Source: Pseudocercospora fijiensis CIRAD86 (lineage: Eukaryota; Ascomycota; Dothideomycetes; Mycosphaerellales; Mycosphaerellaceae). Taken from it: a DNA stretch of 64,000 nt. Below are positions 20,827 to 32,985 of this stretch, one piece after another. Where the stretch lies: NCBI RefSeq assembly GCF_000340215.1, contig NW_006921537.1, positions 3,489,268-3,553,267 on the forward strand, written 5' to 3'. Positions within the stretch are counted from its first letter, which is position 1. Each line of letters starts with the position of its first letter. A model generated the notes under the pieces. The model was not told the origin of the DNA. It saw nothing but the letters and a program-made list of their open reading frames with translations, and did not search any database. The translations under genes and the position numbers were made by a program.

Positions 20827-22841
20827 AGTGTTGACGCTTTTTGCTGGTGGACTACTGTTATACAATTGCGCAGGCGCTCTGCGTGTATGTGCGTGCTTGC
20901 TTCGGAAATCGCTCGATACCCCGTGGGCCCAAATTTTATATCATGTCGGCGCTATGGGTGGAGGGGATGGAGGGGATGGGAAACATTTGATCGCGGCGAC
21001 GATCCCCAGATTGCTTCGCTTCGGCTGGCTGGCGTGTGCGCTTCGCTTTGCTGGTTCGATTCGATTTTGTATTATGATGCTGTTGAATTAAGTTTCAAGC
21101 ATCTGTCTATAGACTTACAAGTTTTTTTTTTCAAAAAAACTGTAAAAACAATTTATGTCGTTATGAATAGGATGTTGGATTTCGTATCTTGTTTTTCCAT
21201 TCAAATAAAACATATATACATATATACGTGCCGTGTGTCTTATGTCTTGTTATAGGAAGTTTTTTTCTTTTCTCGGATTAAGCTTTTATACTATAATATA
21301 TACGATAGATTTAGTAGAGGCTGTTTAGTATCTTAGGGTTTCCGGAGAATGTGCCTTGTTAGTCTATACTCTTATACGAATAGGTTAGTTTTAGAAGACG
21401 ACGAGCAGCGAAGTGCCTTCTGAGAGGCGGTTGGAAATATATCCCGAGATTCGATATGCGCATCGGATGGGAGGAGGGTGGAGTTTTAGGGAGGATGGGA
21501 GTGGTTCTCCACAGATCTGCCTTGGTGGCTTTCGTAGTACGATGGCCTGCAGCTTCGCGAGCTCGTTGTGCAACAGCATCATCCACAGCACAGAATCATC
21601 ACAGAGCGGCTGCTCAGGTCACAATTGGCCGCCAATGCGTGAAGTGACGTTTGAGTTGCGTCTTGCGTAGATCTTTGAGAAGGTCATGATTATCCTCTTC
21701 TCCAGAGAGTCCTCGATATTCTAGCCGACGTCTTCACACCAGTATTGCTTTTGCGGCAATGCGCCGAGTTCCCACTCCCATCGAACTCGCTGTGGCGCTG
21801 GAGGCGTTGTTAACAGAATTGGAATTCTCGGGACATGGCTGCATGCGATGCAAATGTCAACGTATCGGGAGGATGGAGTTCCAAGCTGAGAAATGGCAAA
21901 GCGACAGGCCTCTCCGTCGCTATATGAAGGCAATTTGCAAGGTTCCAAGCTTGGCGCGGCGCCCACGGATGGAATGCGCAGATCAGAGGAGGCGGCAGCA
22001 TTCGAGTGGTGCAAAGGAACGCAGTGCAGCCGCTCAACACAGACGGCGGGTGTTTTGGTACCAAGAGCAGCCACACATCGTGCTCGTCCAAGCTGAAGCT
22101 GAGCCACCACGGCGCTCTGCGGATTTGGGTCTTACAATTGCATCGAGAGGGGGGTTCATTATCGAGGGACGGGGACGGGGACTGGGACTGCAACCCAGCT
22201 TTGCGAGTTGGCATGACAGCACCAACACGAGTGTCGTGTTGCTGTCGCTGCCGTTCGGAGTCGTTATTGCTCGCCTATACCTCCTGCTATACCCATACTC
22301 TACAACATCCTCCCCTGCCGTCCATCCTCCTGTCTTGCTGTACGGTAGTTCGTCTTGATCTGTGCGGTGACGTCTGCGCTTAAGCGTCCACTTTTGGCGT
22401 CGGATCGACAGACAGCATTTTTCCCTTTGAACTCTGCACTCGGCAAGCCGTAGCTTAGAGCCCGCGATCGCATCTCCGTCACGACGCTGCTGTGCGAGTT
22501 GCTGTGCTTTCCGTGCCCACCAGACTTCGAGTTCGAGTCTGGCCCTTGGGAGTCGCATACCAATTGAAGACCCGCTGGCCGCATACCACGACCGTCGACG
22601 TGGAGCCTGAGGATTGTGCGCTGCTTGGACAATAGTTCTAGCCGCGGCGACAGGGCAGCGCTGCACGACAGATGACATAGCATTGCCGTGGTTGTGCATC
22701 GTCTGCAGCAGCTATCGCATCCCGACGCCATTGTGCCCAGCTGCCACGAGGCCTCGACACTGCCACTCCCACGCCAATCGCACGCGAGCGAGCGCATGAC
22801 CATACGAGCGCGACACCGCCGTTGCTTCGGGGTCCGCGAAG
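20827..22841. other. Intergenic region upstream of SKN7
   Basis: Two kilobases hold the 3' end of the Zn2Cys6 transcript, a short TA-rich stretch at about 21250-21410 and the SKN7 promoter. Several 60-220 codon frames lie on both strands between 21400 and 22900, overlapping each other. None shows a domain, and none has convincing introns. I call no gene here. Confidence 0.5.
21250..21410. repeat. Short TA-rich, RIP-like remnant
   Basis: About 160 bases with TATAATATATA-type composition and TAG/CTA triplets like the dead transposons, inside otherwise normal gene-island DNA. It may be a small fragment of a degraded repeat. No terminal repeat or duplication is visible, so this is weakly supported. 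Confidence 0.35.
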
Positions 22842-25046
22842 ATGGACAACCAGTCTGGCCAGTCGGCCAACAGCAGCAGCGACTTTGTACGTACACACGC
22901 AGCTGATCGGACTCGGAAGCTCTGCTGACCGTGATGCGCAGGTTCGCAAGCTATACAAGTAGGAGCCATCCCATTCGAGCTGCCGCGTTGCGCGCCTACT
23001 GACGCTGATGAATGTAGAATGTTGGAGAGTCCACAAGATGAGAGGGTCGTGAGATGGGGAAACGAAGGCGACAGCTTTGTCGTGCTGGAGGTGCGCATGG
23101 CTATAAACATCGGGAGGCTGTCGAGCGCGCCTGGCTGACCAGTCCCGCAGAACGAGAAGTTCACCAAGCACATTCTACCAAAGCACTTCAAGCACAGCAA
23201 TTTCGCGAGTTTTGTGCGCCAGCTCAACAAATACGACTTTCACAAAGTACGGCATAACAATGAAGAGGGAGGAACATCGCCTTACGGGCCAGGAGTACGC
23301 CATCAAGCGCCAGACAGCTGTGGGAGATATGCTCACGCGATCACAGGCCTGGGAGTTTAAGCACCCCGATTTCAAGGTGAACAACAAAGATGCTTTGGAT
23401 AATATCCGGAGAAAAGCGCCGGCACCTCGAAAAGCAAATAACATGACCGACGACATGCTCCCGACACAGCAAGTCGATCTTATTAACACCCAATTGATAG
23501 CGACACAACAACAGCTGCAGCAACTGCAGGAGAGATACAACGAGCTCAGCATGCATCACTCCATGCTGTTACAGGAAGTCATTGGCGTGCAAAAAACCGT
23601 GGTCAATCACGAACATGTGATGCAATACGTCATGAATTTCCTGAACTCAGTCGACACGCAAAGGCGAAGAGAGAGTCGAATTCTCAATCCAAACCCATTC
23701 GCGAATGCAGCCGGAAACGACCAGGCCAATGGGACGACCACGCCTGGAAACAACCAAACCACGCCAGTCCCACCGATCGAAGATGATGCGCCGGCCTCGC
23801 CTTTACAACATGCTGCTAAGCTTCTCAACGAGGTCAATGCCGACCACATGCTGAATACCCGCAACCTGGAACAAATGAACGAGGCCCAGATGCGAATGAA
23901 TGCTGCCCTCACAACACCACCACCAGACGTTGCCACTAGGAATGGAACACGGTCCTCAAGTCGCGGTGCACAACCGCATTCTGCAGCTTCCTCAAGCTCA
24001 GTGGGATATGACCTCGATAATATGGTATACCCGATCGGCCATACCCAGGGTATTGATCCTGCGTACAGCGAGCACATTCACAACATTCCTTATCCAATGC
24101 CTCCAAGAGCCCCAGATGGAGCCATCCCGCCGCCAGCGCCGCCAGAAATACGGAAGAAGAGTACGCAGGTAGACCCAGGTTGGGTCCGTCAGCCGCAGAT
24201 TCTCCTTGTTGAGGATGATCAGACATGCCGAAGGATAGGCGGCAAATTCCTTTTCGCTTTTCATTGCTCTATCGATAGCGCTGTAAGTTTGTGAGACACA
24301 CTGCGCCCGGATGACTGTGCTGATGCATGGTACAGCTCGATGGTCTTGAAGCTGTCAACAAGCTCAATTCCGGATCCAAGTACGATCTTGTTCTCATGGA
24401 TATTATTATGCCCAATCTCGATGGAGTGTCAGCCACACATCTTGTTCGACAGTTTGACAGCACAACGCCTATCATCGCCATGACCTCTAACATCCGCAGC
24501 GATGATATCTCGATGTATTTCCAGCATGGTAAGTTCTCGCCACAACTGAAAATATAGATGCAAACATAACAATTTCCAGGAATGAACGACGTTTTACCAA
24601 AACCTTTCACGAAAGAAGGTTTGCTGGCCATGCTTGAAAAGCATTTGTCACATCTCAAAAAGGGCGGCGCTGGAATCGCTGACCCTATGCCGCCGCCTTT
24701 GAATTCTGCTAAGCGGAGCCTAAAGAGCGAAGATTCTCCGGCGACCTCTCCAGCGACCGCCAGCAACTGGAACTCGCCTAGTCAGTTTCCCGGTGGATCA
24801 CCCTCGGGTAGTGCGCTAGCAGAAGAGCCTTTCATACCGCCGCCATATGGACAAGCTCCCATGGGGGCTCCGATGTACGCACCTCCAGCTCCAGGACAGC
24901 TCGTGATGCCACCCCGAAGAAATATAAACGACATTTCCGGAGGTCCTGACATGCAAGACGCAAAGCGCCAGCAAATGTACGCGCAAGGACCGATGGGCCA
25001 AATGGCCCAACCTATGCAACACATTCCACGCCCTCCTCCACGATAG
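22842..25046 (+). CDS. SKN7: Skn7-type stress response regulator (HSF DNA-binding plus receiver)
   Basis: Transcription factor at the end of the osmotic/oxidative two-component phosphorelay. Seven exons: 22842-22886, 22942-22958, 23018-23090, 23151-23294, 23347-24282, 24336-24528, 24580-25046; all six introns are GT..AG, 51-60 nt. The product has 624 residues. The HSF-type DNA-binding domain spans about residues 14-110 (DFVRKLYKMLE, then [20 protein letters not shown], then AWEFKHPDF), with the domain split by four introns. A Gln-rich coiled coil follows (about 135-175), then a disordered Pro/Ser/Thr stretch. The receiver domain starts at ILLVEDD (acidic residues Glu382-Asp384). The phospho-acceptor is Asp427 in [13 protein letters not shown], Thr/Ser follow in IAMTSN, and the conserved Lys477 is in VLPKPF. 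The tail is Pro/Met-rich. All receiver residues are intact, so phosphotransfer from Ypd1 is expected. Exon 2 is only 17 nt. Confidence 0.95.
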
Positions 25047-25616
25047 CGACATCGTGCTGGTCAGAGCGCTTAATGCATTTGTAAATATGTACATATACCC
25101 CGAGAGCAGAGGCGGAGTTTTTTTTCCCCCACGCGTTCATGAATGCGTGGGTGGTGCGTTTGGATTAATGCGCGGGTTGTCGCATTTTTTTGTGTGTATT
25201 TCTGCGAATCTGGAATGGTACTGGTACTGGATCTCGAGTCGATCTAGGTAATGTGCTCAAAGGCGAGCTGCAAGGAAGTGATCAAGATGAAATGAAGATG
25301 GCGAAACAGTGGCTGTCTCGAGATGTTGACGGTAGCGAGCATATCTGAGGTAGATGCCTGATGAATCAAAGCTGTTTATATCGAGCATCTCCTGCTGTCT
25401 GTAATATCTTGCTGCAGTGATACATGTCTTCCTCTGAAGTTCTAGCCGTTATCTCGTGATTCAACATGCTTGTGATTCAATTGTCGACGCACGTTCCAAT
25501 CGGATGCTCCCGGCGCTACTCTAGCTTCGACATCCGACTCGAACATGACTCCTTCGACGAAAGTACACATCGCAAAAACACACAAACACTTGAGACAGTC
25601 AAGATCAGACACCAAG
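25047..25616. other. SKN7-GCD6 intergenic region
   Basis: About 570 bases between two genes on the same strand. It contains the SKN7 3' UTR and the GCD6 promoter and leader. No open frame of interest. An in-frame ATG at 25545 could extend GCD6 by 24 residues but adds sequence unlike the family. Confidence 0.6.
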
Positions 25617-27794
25617 ATGCCACCAAAAGGAAAGAAAGGTGGTGGCAAGGACAAGGGAGAGGAAAAACGCGAAGAGCCTCTTCAAGCAGTAATTTTCGCC
25701 GACTCCTTTGAGACCAGATTCAACCCCTTCACCCTCGAGCGACCAAGATGTCTACTTCCGCTAGCTGGAACACCATTAATCGAGTACACACTGGAATTCC
25801 TCGCAAATGCTGGGGTGGAAGAAGTCATTCTCTATTGCGGCAATCATACTGAAGCCGTCGAGGAGCACTTGAAGTGAGTCGCTGCAATCGAAAACTTTAA
25901 TACATGCATGTGCTGACTTGGCAGTCACTCCAAATGGATTCTCCCAACGTCGCCATTCGAGCTACAAATCATAAGATCAAACTCTAGATCGGTGGGCGAC
26001 TGTATGCGAGATCTGGACGCCAAGGGTCTCATCGAGGGCGATTTCATCAGTGTTTACGGCGATGTCGTGGCCAACATTCCCCTGGAGGGCGCGCTCGCGG
26101 CTCATCGCGCCAGACGCGAAAAGGACAAGTACGCTATTCAGACTATGGTCCTCCGAGAGGCAACAGCATCTCATCGCGCACAATCGAAGCACTTGCGACG
26201 AGTGTTTGTGCTCGACTCCGAAACACATCGTTGCGTGCATTACGAGCAGCTGCGACCTGGCGAAAGTGCCTTGCTCGACATTCCAGGAGAAGTGCTGGAA
26301 AATCACGTCGAGCTGGAAGTCCGCGAAGATCTAGTTGATTGCGGTATCGACATCTGCACACCTGAAGTGCTGGCACAATACACGGACAATTTCGACTGGC
26401 AGCTCCCGCGACGTGGTTTTCTGTATGGTGTCTTGAAGGATTTTGAGACCTTCCAGCACACTATCCACACTCATATTGCGACAGAAGGATACGCGGCACG
26501 GGTGAAGAACCTCCAAACCTTTGACGCCATCAGCAAAGACGTTGTGTCGAGATGGACGTACCCGCTTACACCAGACATCAACCTCGTGGCCGGCCAGTCA
26601 TTCCAGCTGTATAAGGGCAATGTCTACAAGGAGGATGGTGTTGTGCTGGCAAGGTCGAGTATTGTCAGTCGTCGAACCGTGCTTGGCAAGTCCACTTCTG
26701 TGGGTGAACACACCACTATCACCAACAGCGTCATTGGTCGACGTTGCATAATCGGAAAGCGAGTGAAGATCGATGGTGCGTACATCTGGGATGATGCACA
26801 CATTGGCGACGACGCAGTGATTGGGACGGCAATCATCGCGAACGAAGTTTCGATTGGCCGGAGCTGCAAAGTGGAAGACGGCGCCCTCATCTCATACGGT
26901 GTGCGTATAGCCGACGGTACTGGAGTACCTGGCGACAAGCGCATCACTACGCTCAAGCGCAAGAGAGGATATGAGTCCGACGAGGTCATCAAGGCGCCTT
27001 CTGATCCCAAGATCGTAGGCGCAGACGGTCATGGTTATCACATGCAGATTGACGAAGATGAAGAAGAGCTCGTGGATTCACTACTCTCTGGAGTGCAGAA
27101 CCTAAACTTCACCATGGACGAAGACGCAATCTCTGAGCTGGAGTCCGAAGATGACGAGGACGATGACTTCTCCGGTCATCACGTCCGACGAGAATCTAGG
27201 AGCGATAGCTTCGCCTCCGCCGATTCCGAAGAGAGCAAGGAGACTCGAGCGAAAGCTAGAGACTTTCATAACGAGGCAGTCGCCAGTCTTGTCGACGACA
27301 TGGTGAAGGGTAATGATCCAGGCAACATCAGTCTCGAGCTCAAAGCCCTTATCCTCGGCTCAAACGCCCAAGATGATCAGATCCGACGAGCAACAGCCGT
27401 GGCATTCGGTAAATGCGTCTCAACTCTCATCGAAACCGGCCAAACACCGAATTCGGCCGTCACGGAACTCCTCCCTCTATACTCTGGCCTCATTACGAGC
27501 ATTGTCAAGGAAGAAAACGAGCAAGCGGAATTCTTACTCTTCTTACAACGCGATCTGGTCAACCGCGCCCAAGGCTCGAAAATTCTTCTGTTCATGTCCA
27601 ATGCTCTCGCTAAGGACGATGTCATTGAGGCAGAAGGTTTTGAGGCGTGGTGGAATTCTGAGAAGAGTGTGGAGAGTGCGCAGCTTGAGGATGTGAGGAG
27701 GGAGACGAAGCAGTTGGTTGATGTCCTCTGTGCTGATGATGATGATGAGAGTAGTGAGGAGGAGGATGAGGATAGTGGTGATGATGATGAGTAA
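25617..27794 (+). CDS. GCD6: Translation initiation factor eIF2B subunit epsilon
   Basis: Catalytic subunit of the eIF2B guanine-nucleotide exchange factor that recharges eIF2 with GTP; cytoplasmic. Exons are 25617-25873 and 25925-27794 (intron 25874-25924, GTGAGT...GGCAG), giving 708 residues, the usual length. I chose the ATG at 25617 because MPPKGKKGG is a typical fungal start. The N-terminal nucleotidyltransferase-like domain begins with AVIFADSFETRFNPFTLERP and includes GDFISVYGDVVANIPL. Left-handed beta-helix (hexapeptide) repeats run at about residues 330-420 (SIVSRRTVLGKSTSVGEHT..., VIGRRCIIGKRVKIDGAYI). An acidic linker follows, then the C-terminal W2/eIF5C HEAT domain from about 525, which carries exchange activity. 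It ends in the aromatic/acidic GFEAWWNSE box and an extended Asp/Glu tail of about 20 residues. Intact, no anomalies. Confidence 0.96.
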
Positions 27795-29687
27795 GAGTTA
27801 TTTATGCTCGCGATGCACGCATGCGTCAAGGTTTCTGAGCATCGCGACCGGAGGCTTCGTTTACATATATAGTCTCCCACTTTCCGACTTCAGTGGGCGC
27901 ATATTAGACCACGGAGCTCTGCACCGTTGCGAATCCGAATCGAATCGAAGTGAGGAACATTTCTGCGGAGAGCGAAGGTCACACGTGTTGGTCAGAAGTG
28001 GTATCTTGTTTGCATCGGAGTTGGAATTGTGGTGCCACTCGCAAGGCTGCATCTGCGTCTGCGTCTAGCATCTCTCTTTCGTCTCTAAACCCCAGAATCT
28101 GTCTCATGCATGACATTTTTTTCTTTTTCTTCTTCTTCTTCGATCTTGCCCTCGCTGACTAGGTTGTGCGATGTAGTGTAATGCATTATGACTTGCATGA
28201 AGATCTGTTGCCCTTGTCGCGACGGACATGGTTTTGGCCTCAGATATGGAAGTAAGCGCGATTGGCCCCTAGTCGCGTATGCTTGTTTACTCTCTCTCTC
28301 CTATGACTTCTATTTTGCTGCTACTTTGCGGTGTACTTGGAATAGCAGTCGAGAAGCGTAATTTTTCTGCGGAGTCCGGTCGATGCTCTGCTCTGCTCTG
28401 CATGTGATGTGGTGTGGGGAGGCGTTCGGGAAAGGGAAAGAAAGCGCGCGTGCGCAAGATTTGAGAGAATTTCTGGGATTTTTTTATGAGAAATGTTTGG
28501 AAGATGATGAAATTGAAGGGTAGAAAGTCTTGACGAGACGTCGACATGTGGCTTCAATTTTACCTGCTATGATGGTTCTCTGTAGTTCGCTCTTGGTTTC
28601 TGGAATGTCTCGCGAGATTCTTGATCGTTAATAAGAAATCCTCGTGGAACGATTTCGTTGCTGAGAATATACTTTTCTCAGTAGTGCGTGATCAGTGTTG
28701 TTTTTCCAACCCGGATAATGGTTGTCATTCGCAGGAGACGGAGGTTTCATCTCGTATTGTTGCTACTTTGCTTCGGACTCTTCTTCGATGGCGCCGGTCG
28801 GTGAGTGGGATCTTGATATTACCGCCCGGGTTTATCTCTGGCCTAGAATATTCGCATGAGCTGAAGTTCAGCCAGGCAGCGTTCTTTCTCATGCCTTGGC
28901 GTTGGATGATATCCGGGTACAGTCAATTCGGAGAGAACCCCATCGCAGTGCACGAGCACGGAGAAGGCACCGGAAACAGGCTGCAAGATCCGCGGTTCGC
29001 CTCCATTTTGCCCGGCAGGAGACTGTGTCCGAAGTCGAACACGCTCAGGCTTCACTCAACTCCGATTCTAGTGCTGTTGATCGAAATCGCGCCTATGAAG
29101 GTCGCGCCGTGCCGTGGAATGCAATTGAATAATGAAGAGGTGCAGGTGAAAGTCTCAGAAATCTTTGTTAATCACTTCCGACGTTGGCACATGTTCGCAT
29201 GACCCCTGCCCCCGGATGCGGCTTGTGACGACCCTCCCGCTGCCTAGCGCGAACCCAAACCATTGCGCCTCGCCCGCCGTCTTGAGAAACAGCAGCTTGA
29301 CCCTCACCTGCGAACCCTTGGCTCATCCACCAACGTTTGCCTCCGCGCTTGCTTCGCCACTCGACCAACGGTACTACTCTGACTCCTGCCTCGTAGTCAT
29401 CAAACCAGTCGCTCAGAATCATCATCTCCGCGAGGCTCGATCCGAAATCAGCTACCAACATCCTCCAGCGAAGCCGGGTGCCTTGTCCTAAGGACGAGGC
29501 AGCCGCAGCATCTGCCAAAATTCCACCCACGTCTCGGAAACGCTCCTTTGATAATATTTCTACCTCCACGCACATCGAGGCCACTCGGAAGGCAAGCAAG
29601 ACGAGTCACAAACAGGACGGCGCGTTGCTGGCGGAGGTTGAGGCCGCTCCGACCCCACAATCTCTGGCTTCCGATAAAGGCCGTGCA
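27795..29687. other. GCD6-RBR ligase intergenic region
   Basis: About 1.9 kb. It holds the GCD6 3' region, a pyrimidine-rich run near 28110-28140 (a T-rich tract on the plus strand) and the promoter/leader of the RBR gene. A 193-codon frame at 28621-29202 lacks an ATG and any recognisable domain. The frame just before the RBR start (29478-29687) is open but also has no ATG. It could be coding only if an unseen upstream exon exists. Confidence 0.5.
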
Positions 29688-31481
29688 ATGGACTCGGACG
29701 ACGAGGTGATGAGCGTAGGCGGCTCCTCTGGAGACGATTTCGGTGCAGACGACAGCAGTGTCGACTTTGGGGCAGCAGGTGTGCATCACATGACACAAAG
29801 TGAGACAGCCAGGGTAGCGACTGACTAATGACATCAGATTCGGACGTCGAGATTGAGGATGACTTCCAAGACGATGGCGCATTCGAGGCGCAAGAGAAAG
29901 ACCTGAAGCGCGAGAAGAAGGCATATGAGGTCGATTTCAAGGTTTACAGTCCGCAAGACATTCAGGCACAGCAGGACCGACAGGTTTCGGAAGTCGCGAA
30001 CCTGCTGGAACAGCCGCACGAGGCCACCGCGATCCTGCTACGGTATGGGCGATGGAATAAAGAGCGCGTTATTGAGCAGTACATGGACAACCAGGAAGAA
30101 GTGCTTGAAAAGGCAGGCCTAGGGCAAGATCTACAGCGAGATCCACCCCGGATTGAGACGATTGACGGCTTTGCTTGCGATATTTGCTGCGAGGATGAGG
30201 CCGGTCTAGAGAGCTTTGCTATGAGGTGTGGCCATCGCTTCTGTGTGAACTGCTACAGACAGTATTTGGCCCAAAAGATTCGGGAAGAAGGGGAAGCTGC
30301 GCGGATCAAGTGCCCGGGCGATGGCTGCAATAACATCGTGGACGCCAAGAGCCTTGATCTGCTGGTGACGGCAGATTTGACTGACCGGTGGGTACTGACT
30401 CCACAGGACGAGCATGTCCAAGCTCGTTGCGTCGCCTCGTCCAGCCACTCGACCGCAGAGCGATTGTTAATATTATTTTTTGAGAAATGCACTGACATTC
30501 ATCCTTCAGGTATCACGAGCTTCTCATGCGCACATATGTCGACGACAAGGACAACCTGAAGTGGTGCCCGGCGCCAGAGTGCATCTATGCTGTGGAGTGC
30601 GGTGTGAAACAGCGCGATCTCAAGCGGATAGTGCCTACCGTTCACTGCGACTGCAAGCACAGCTTCTGCTTCGGTTGCACCTTACCCGACCATCAGCCAT
30701 GCCCGTGCTCGCTCGTCAAGAAGTGGCTGAAGAAGTGCGAGGACGACAGCGAGACCGCGAATTGGATATCAGCCAATACGAAGGAATGCCCAAAGTGCTC
30801 GTCAACTATCGAGAAGAACGGCGGCTGCAATCACATGACGTGCAGAAAGTGCAGGAACGAATTCTGCTGGATATGTATGGGTCTGTGGTCGGAGCACGGC
30901 ACCTCTTGGTACAATTGCAATCGTTTCGAGGAGAAGAGTGGCTCCGATGCTAGAGATGCGCAGGCAAAGAGCCGTCAGTCGCTCGAGCGGTATCTGCACT
31001 ACTATAATCGATACGCCAATCATGAACAGTCAGCTCGCCTCGACAAGGACATCTACCATAAGACGGAGAAGAAGATGCAGCTCCTTCAAAACCAATCAGG
31101 TCTTTCTTGGATCGAGGTGCAATTTCTTGAGCAGGCCTCGCACGCGCTTCAGCAATGCAGACAAACTCTTAAGTGGACATATGCCTTCGCATACTATCTG
31201 GCCCGCAACAACCTGACGGAGATCTTTGAAGACAACCAAAAGGATCTCGAAATGGCAGTTGAGAACCTTTCCGAGATGTTTGAGAAGCCTACAGAACAGC
31301 TAGCAGGTCTCAAAGTCGAAATGATGGATAAGACGGCCTACTGCAACCGGCGTAGGCAGATTTTGCTGGCAGATACGGCGGAAGGTTTGAAAGCAGGTGA
31401 GTGAATCTGGCGTACAGGTGAGATTTTGCGGCGCTGACACCTCACCCAGACAACTGGCAATTTAACGTCGAACTCCAGTGA
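29688..31481 (+). CDS. Ariadne-type RBR E3 ubiquitin ligase
   Basis: RING-between-RING ligase that passes ubiquitin from an E2 (UbcH7-like) through its own Cys to substrates. I join exons 29688-29778, 29838-30387, 30510-31396 and 31450-31481; the total of 1560 nt gives 519 residues, as in Ariadne proteins. The start is MDSDDEVM, an acidic beginning typical of the family. A UBA-like segment lies near 75-120. RING1 begins at CDICCED (about 143), the IBR contains CDCKHSFCFGC, and RING2 begins at CPKCSSTIEKNGGCNHMTC. Cys320 in NGGCNHM aligns with the catalytic Cys of human HHARI. The Ariadne autoinhibitory domain fills the rest and ends DNWQFNVELQ in a tiny last exon. Without that last intron the frame would stop at 31404, so the final exon is supported by the ending. 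The first intron has two in-phase donors (29779 and 29800). Confidence 0.94.
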
Positions 31482-31884
31482 GCCGCTCGCTCGATCCAAC
31501 AGCCCTCGAGCGAAAGTCAAGCTCTCAGTCCGCATGATTTCGCAGAGCGACCACCCTCATAATTATTGCGAATGCGGCCGAGCCCCCCATGACAGACGAT
31601 GCTACGATTCAGTTTCTTATGTATCATTTGGGAATTGGGACACGATGCGAGGCATGGGAACGAGGAATTTGACATTTTGGCGTGGCGTGGCGCGAACGAG
31701 CCCGACTGACGGATGATTCATAGTTGGTTGCTCGCTCGCTTGCTTCTTTCCTCTTTCTCGACTACAATCATGCCGCATGGTCTGGGGCGAGGCGAGGCCT
31801 TAGTTGTGCAGTCAAGTAGGAGCGAGGCGCTTAGCGAGTTGTATGAAATGTAGATCATAACTGCCAATGTTATTATACAGAGCA
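31482..31884. other. 3' flank of the RBR gene
   Basis: Ordinary gene-island composition up to about 31880. It probably holds the 3' UTR and terminator of the RBR gene. No gene seen. Confidence 0.5.
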
Positions 31885-32985
31885 AGATGGAAACTTTTCT
31901 AATCGAGATGTGTGCTCTCTCTATAGTATATAATAGAGGCTCTGCCTATAAGGAGGATCGTAGGACTTTATCTGTCTCGATCTCGTCTTTTTTTCTGTAT
32001 ATGGAAGGGTTCGGTATATTGAGGCACCTGTCTCTTTATAGAACGACTCCGGTTCTAAGGGACTCTCTAACCTCGCGGTAGAAGGTAGAAGATACTTTTA
32101 ACTAAATATTTTCCCTCTACTTTTTACTATTTTCTCTCTCTTCCTCTCTAGATATAAGCTAAACGAAACACTCTTCGCGGAAATATTTTAAAAGTAAAAG
32201 AAACAGAAAACGAGAGAGAGTATGTTAATTCGGTTAAAAGCGTTTCTTCTTATTCTTCGTATATATATACGTATAGTAGACAGAGGCAGTAGGTAGGAGC
32301 TTGTTTATAGTAAAAGGAGAGGTTTTTACGTACTACTGCTAGTAGTAGTGAACTTATAGATTTCAAATTTCTTTTTTTTAGAAGGAGGTAAACCAAATAC
32401 CCTCTTTCCTACACCTACAACTCCTCTAACTCTTCTATTATACGAGGTTCTAGATCGTTCTCCTCTTTTTTTTTAGTTCCGGTACTGTAATACGAACGTA
32501 TCCGACGAATATCTATAGCCCGCCTGTTATTAGGCTATGCGTATAGATCGACTTACGATTACTTAGCCGAAAGTTCTTCGCTACCTACTCGCTCGCTTAC
32601 CGACTCGCAATGTCTTTTTTTTTCATATTATAATAGGTATCTCGCCTCTATAGCCTTTACGTCCGAATAAAGTAGTCTACTTTCCCCGTTATATTAGGTA
32701 TTGCTACGCCCCCGTCGTTTAGTAGCAAGTAAGTCTTAACGACCTAAGTCGCTATCGTCGTGTTAAGAAGTCTATACTCTAGCATTGTCGTTATCGTTAT
32801 CGTAGTCGAGGTATAGGTTCGTAAGTTTTATTAGAGTAATCGCTACTAAAATTCAGGTTCGTACCTTAGCCGACGTGTTTAGTAAAGGCTAATGCGAACT
32901 TATTGTTATTCGGTTTAGGATTCCGCATTGTCTATACGAGGTTATTAAATAAGGTACTTTATAGGAAAAACGGAGGGAGGGAATT
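31885..32985. mobile_element. RIP-degraded insertion of unknown family
   Basis: About 1.1 kb with abrupt change to TA-rich sequence full of TAG/CTA and no frame above about 64 codons, bounded on both sides by normal composition. This is the pattern of the transposons at 2339-6384 and 38940-64000. I could not find terminal inverted repeats, long terminal repeats or a target duplication, and no coding relic is readable. It could be a solo LTR, a fragment or a non-autonomous element. Confidence 0.55.

Noticed and set aside
22518..22550. tRNA-like GTTCGAGTC motif
   Set aside because: Part of a short inverted repeat around CCAGACT; no acceptor stem, anticodon arm or D arm could be arranged around it.
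22034..22699. 221-codon minus-strand frame upstream of SKN7
   Set aside because: Overlaps several other frames on both strands in a promoter region, with no domain or splice support.
6550..31481. Functional gene cluster for translation quality control
   Set aside because: RQC2, GCD6 and the RBR ligase lie in the same window, but they are separated by unrelated genes and kilobases of intergenic DNA with no shared promoter features; treated as coincidence.
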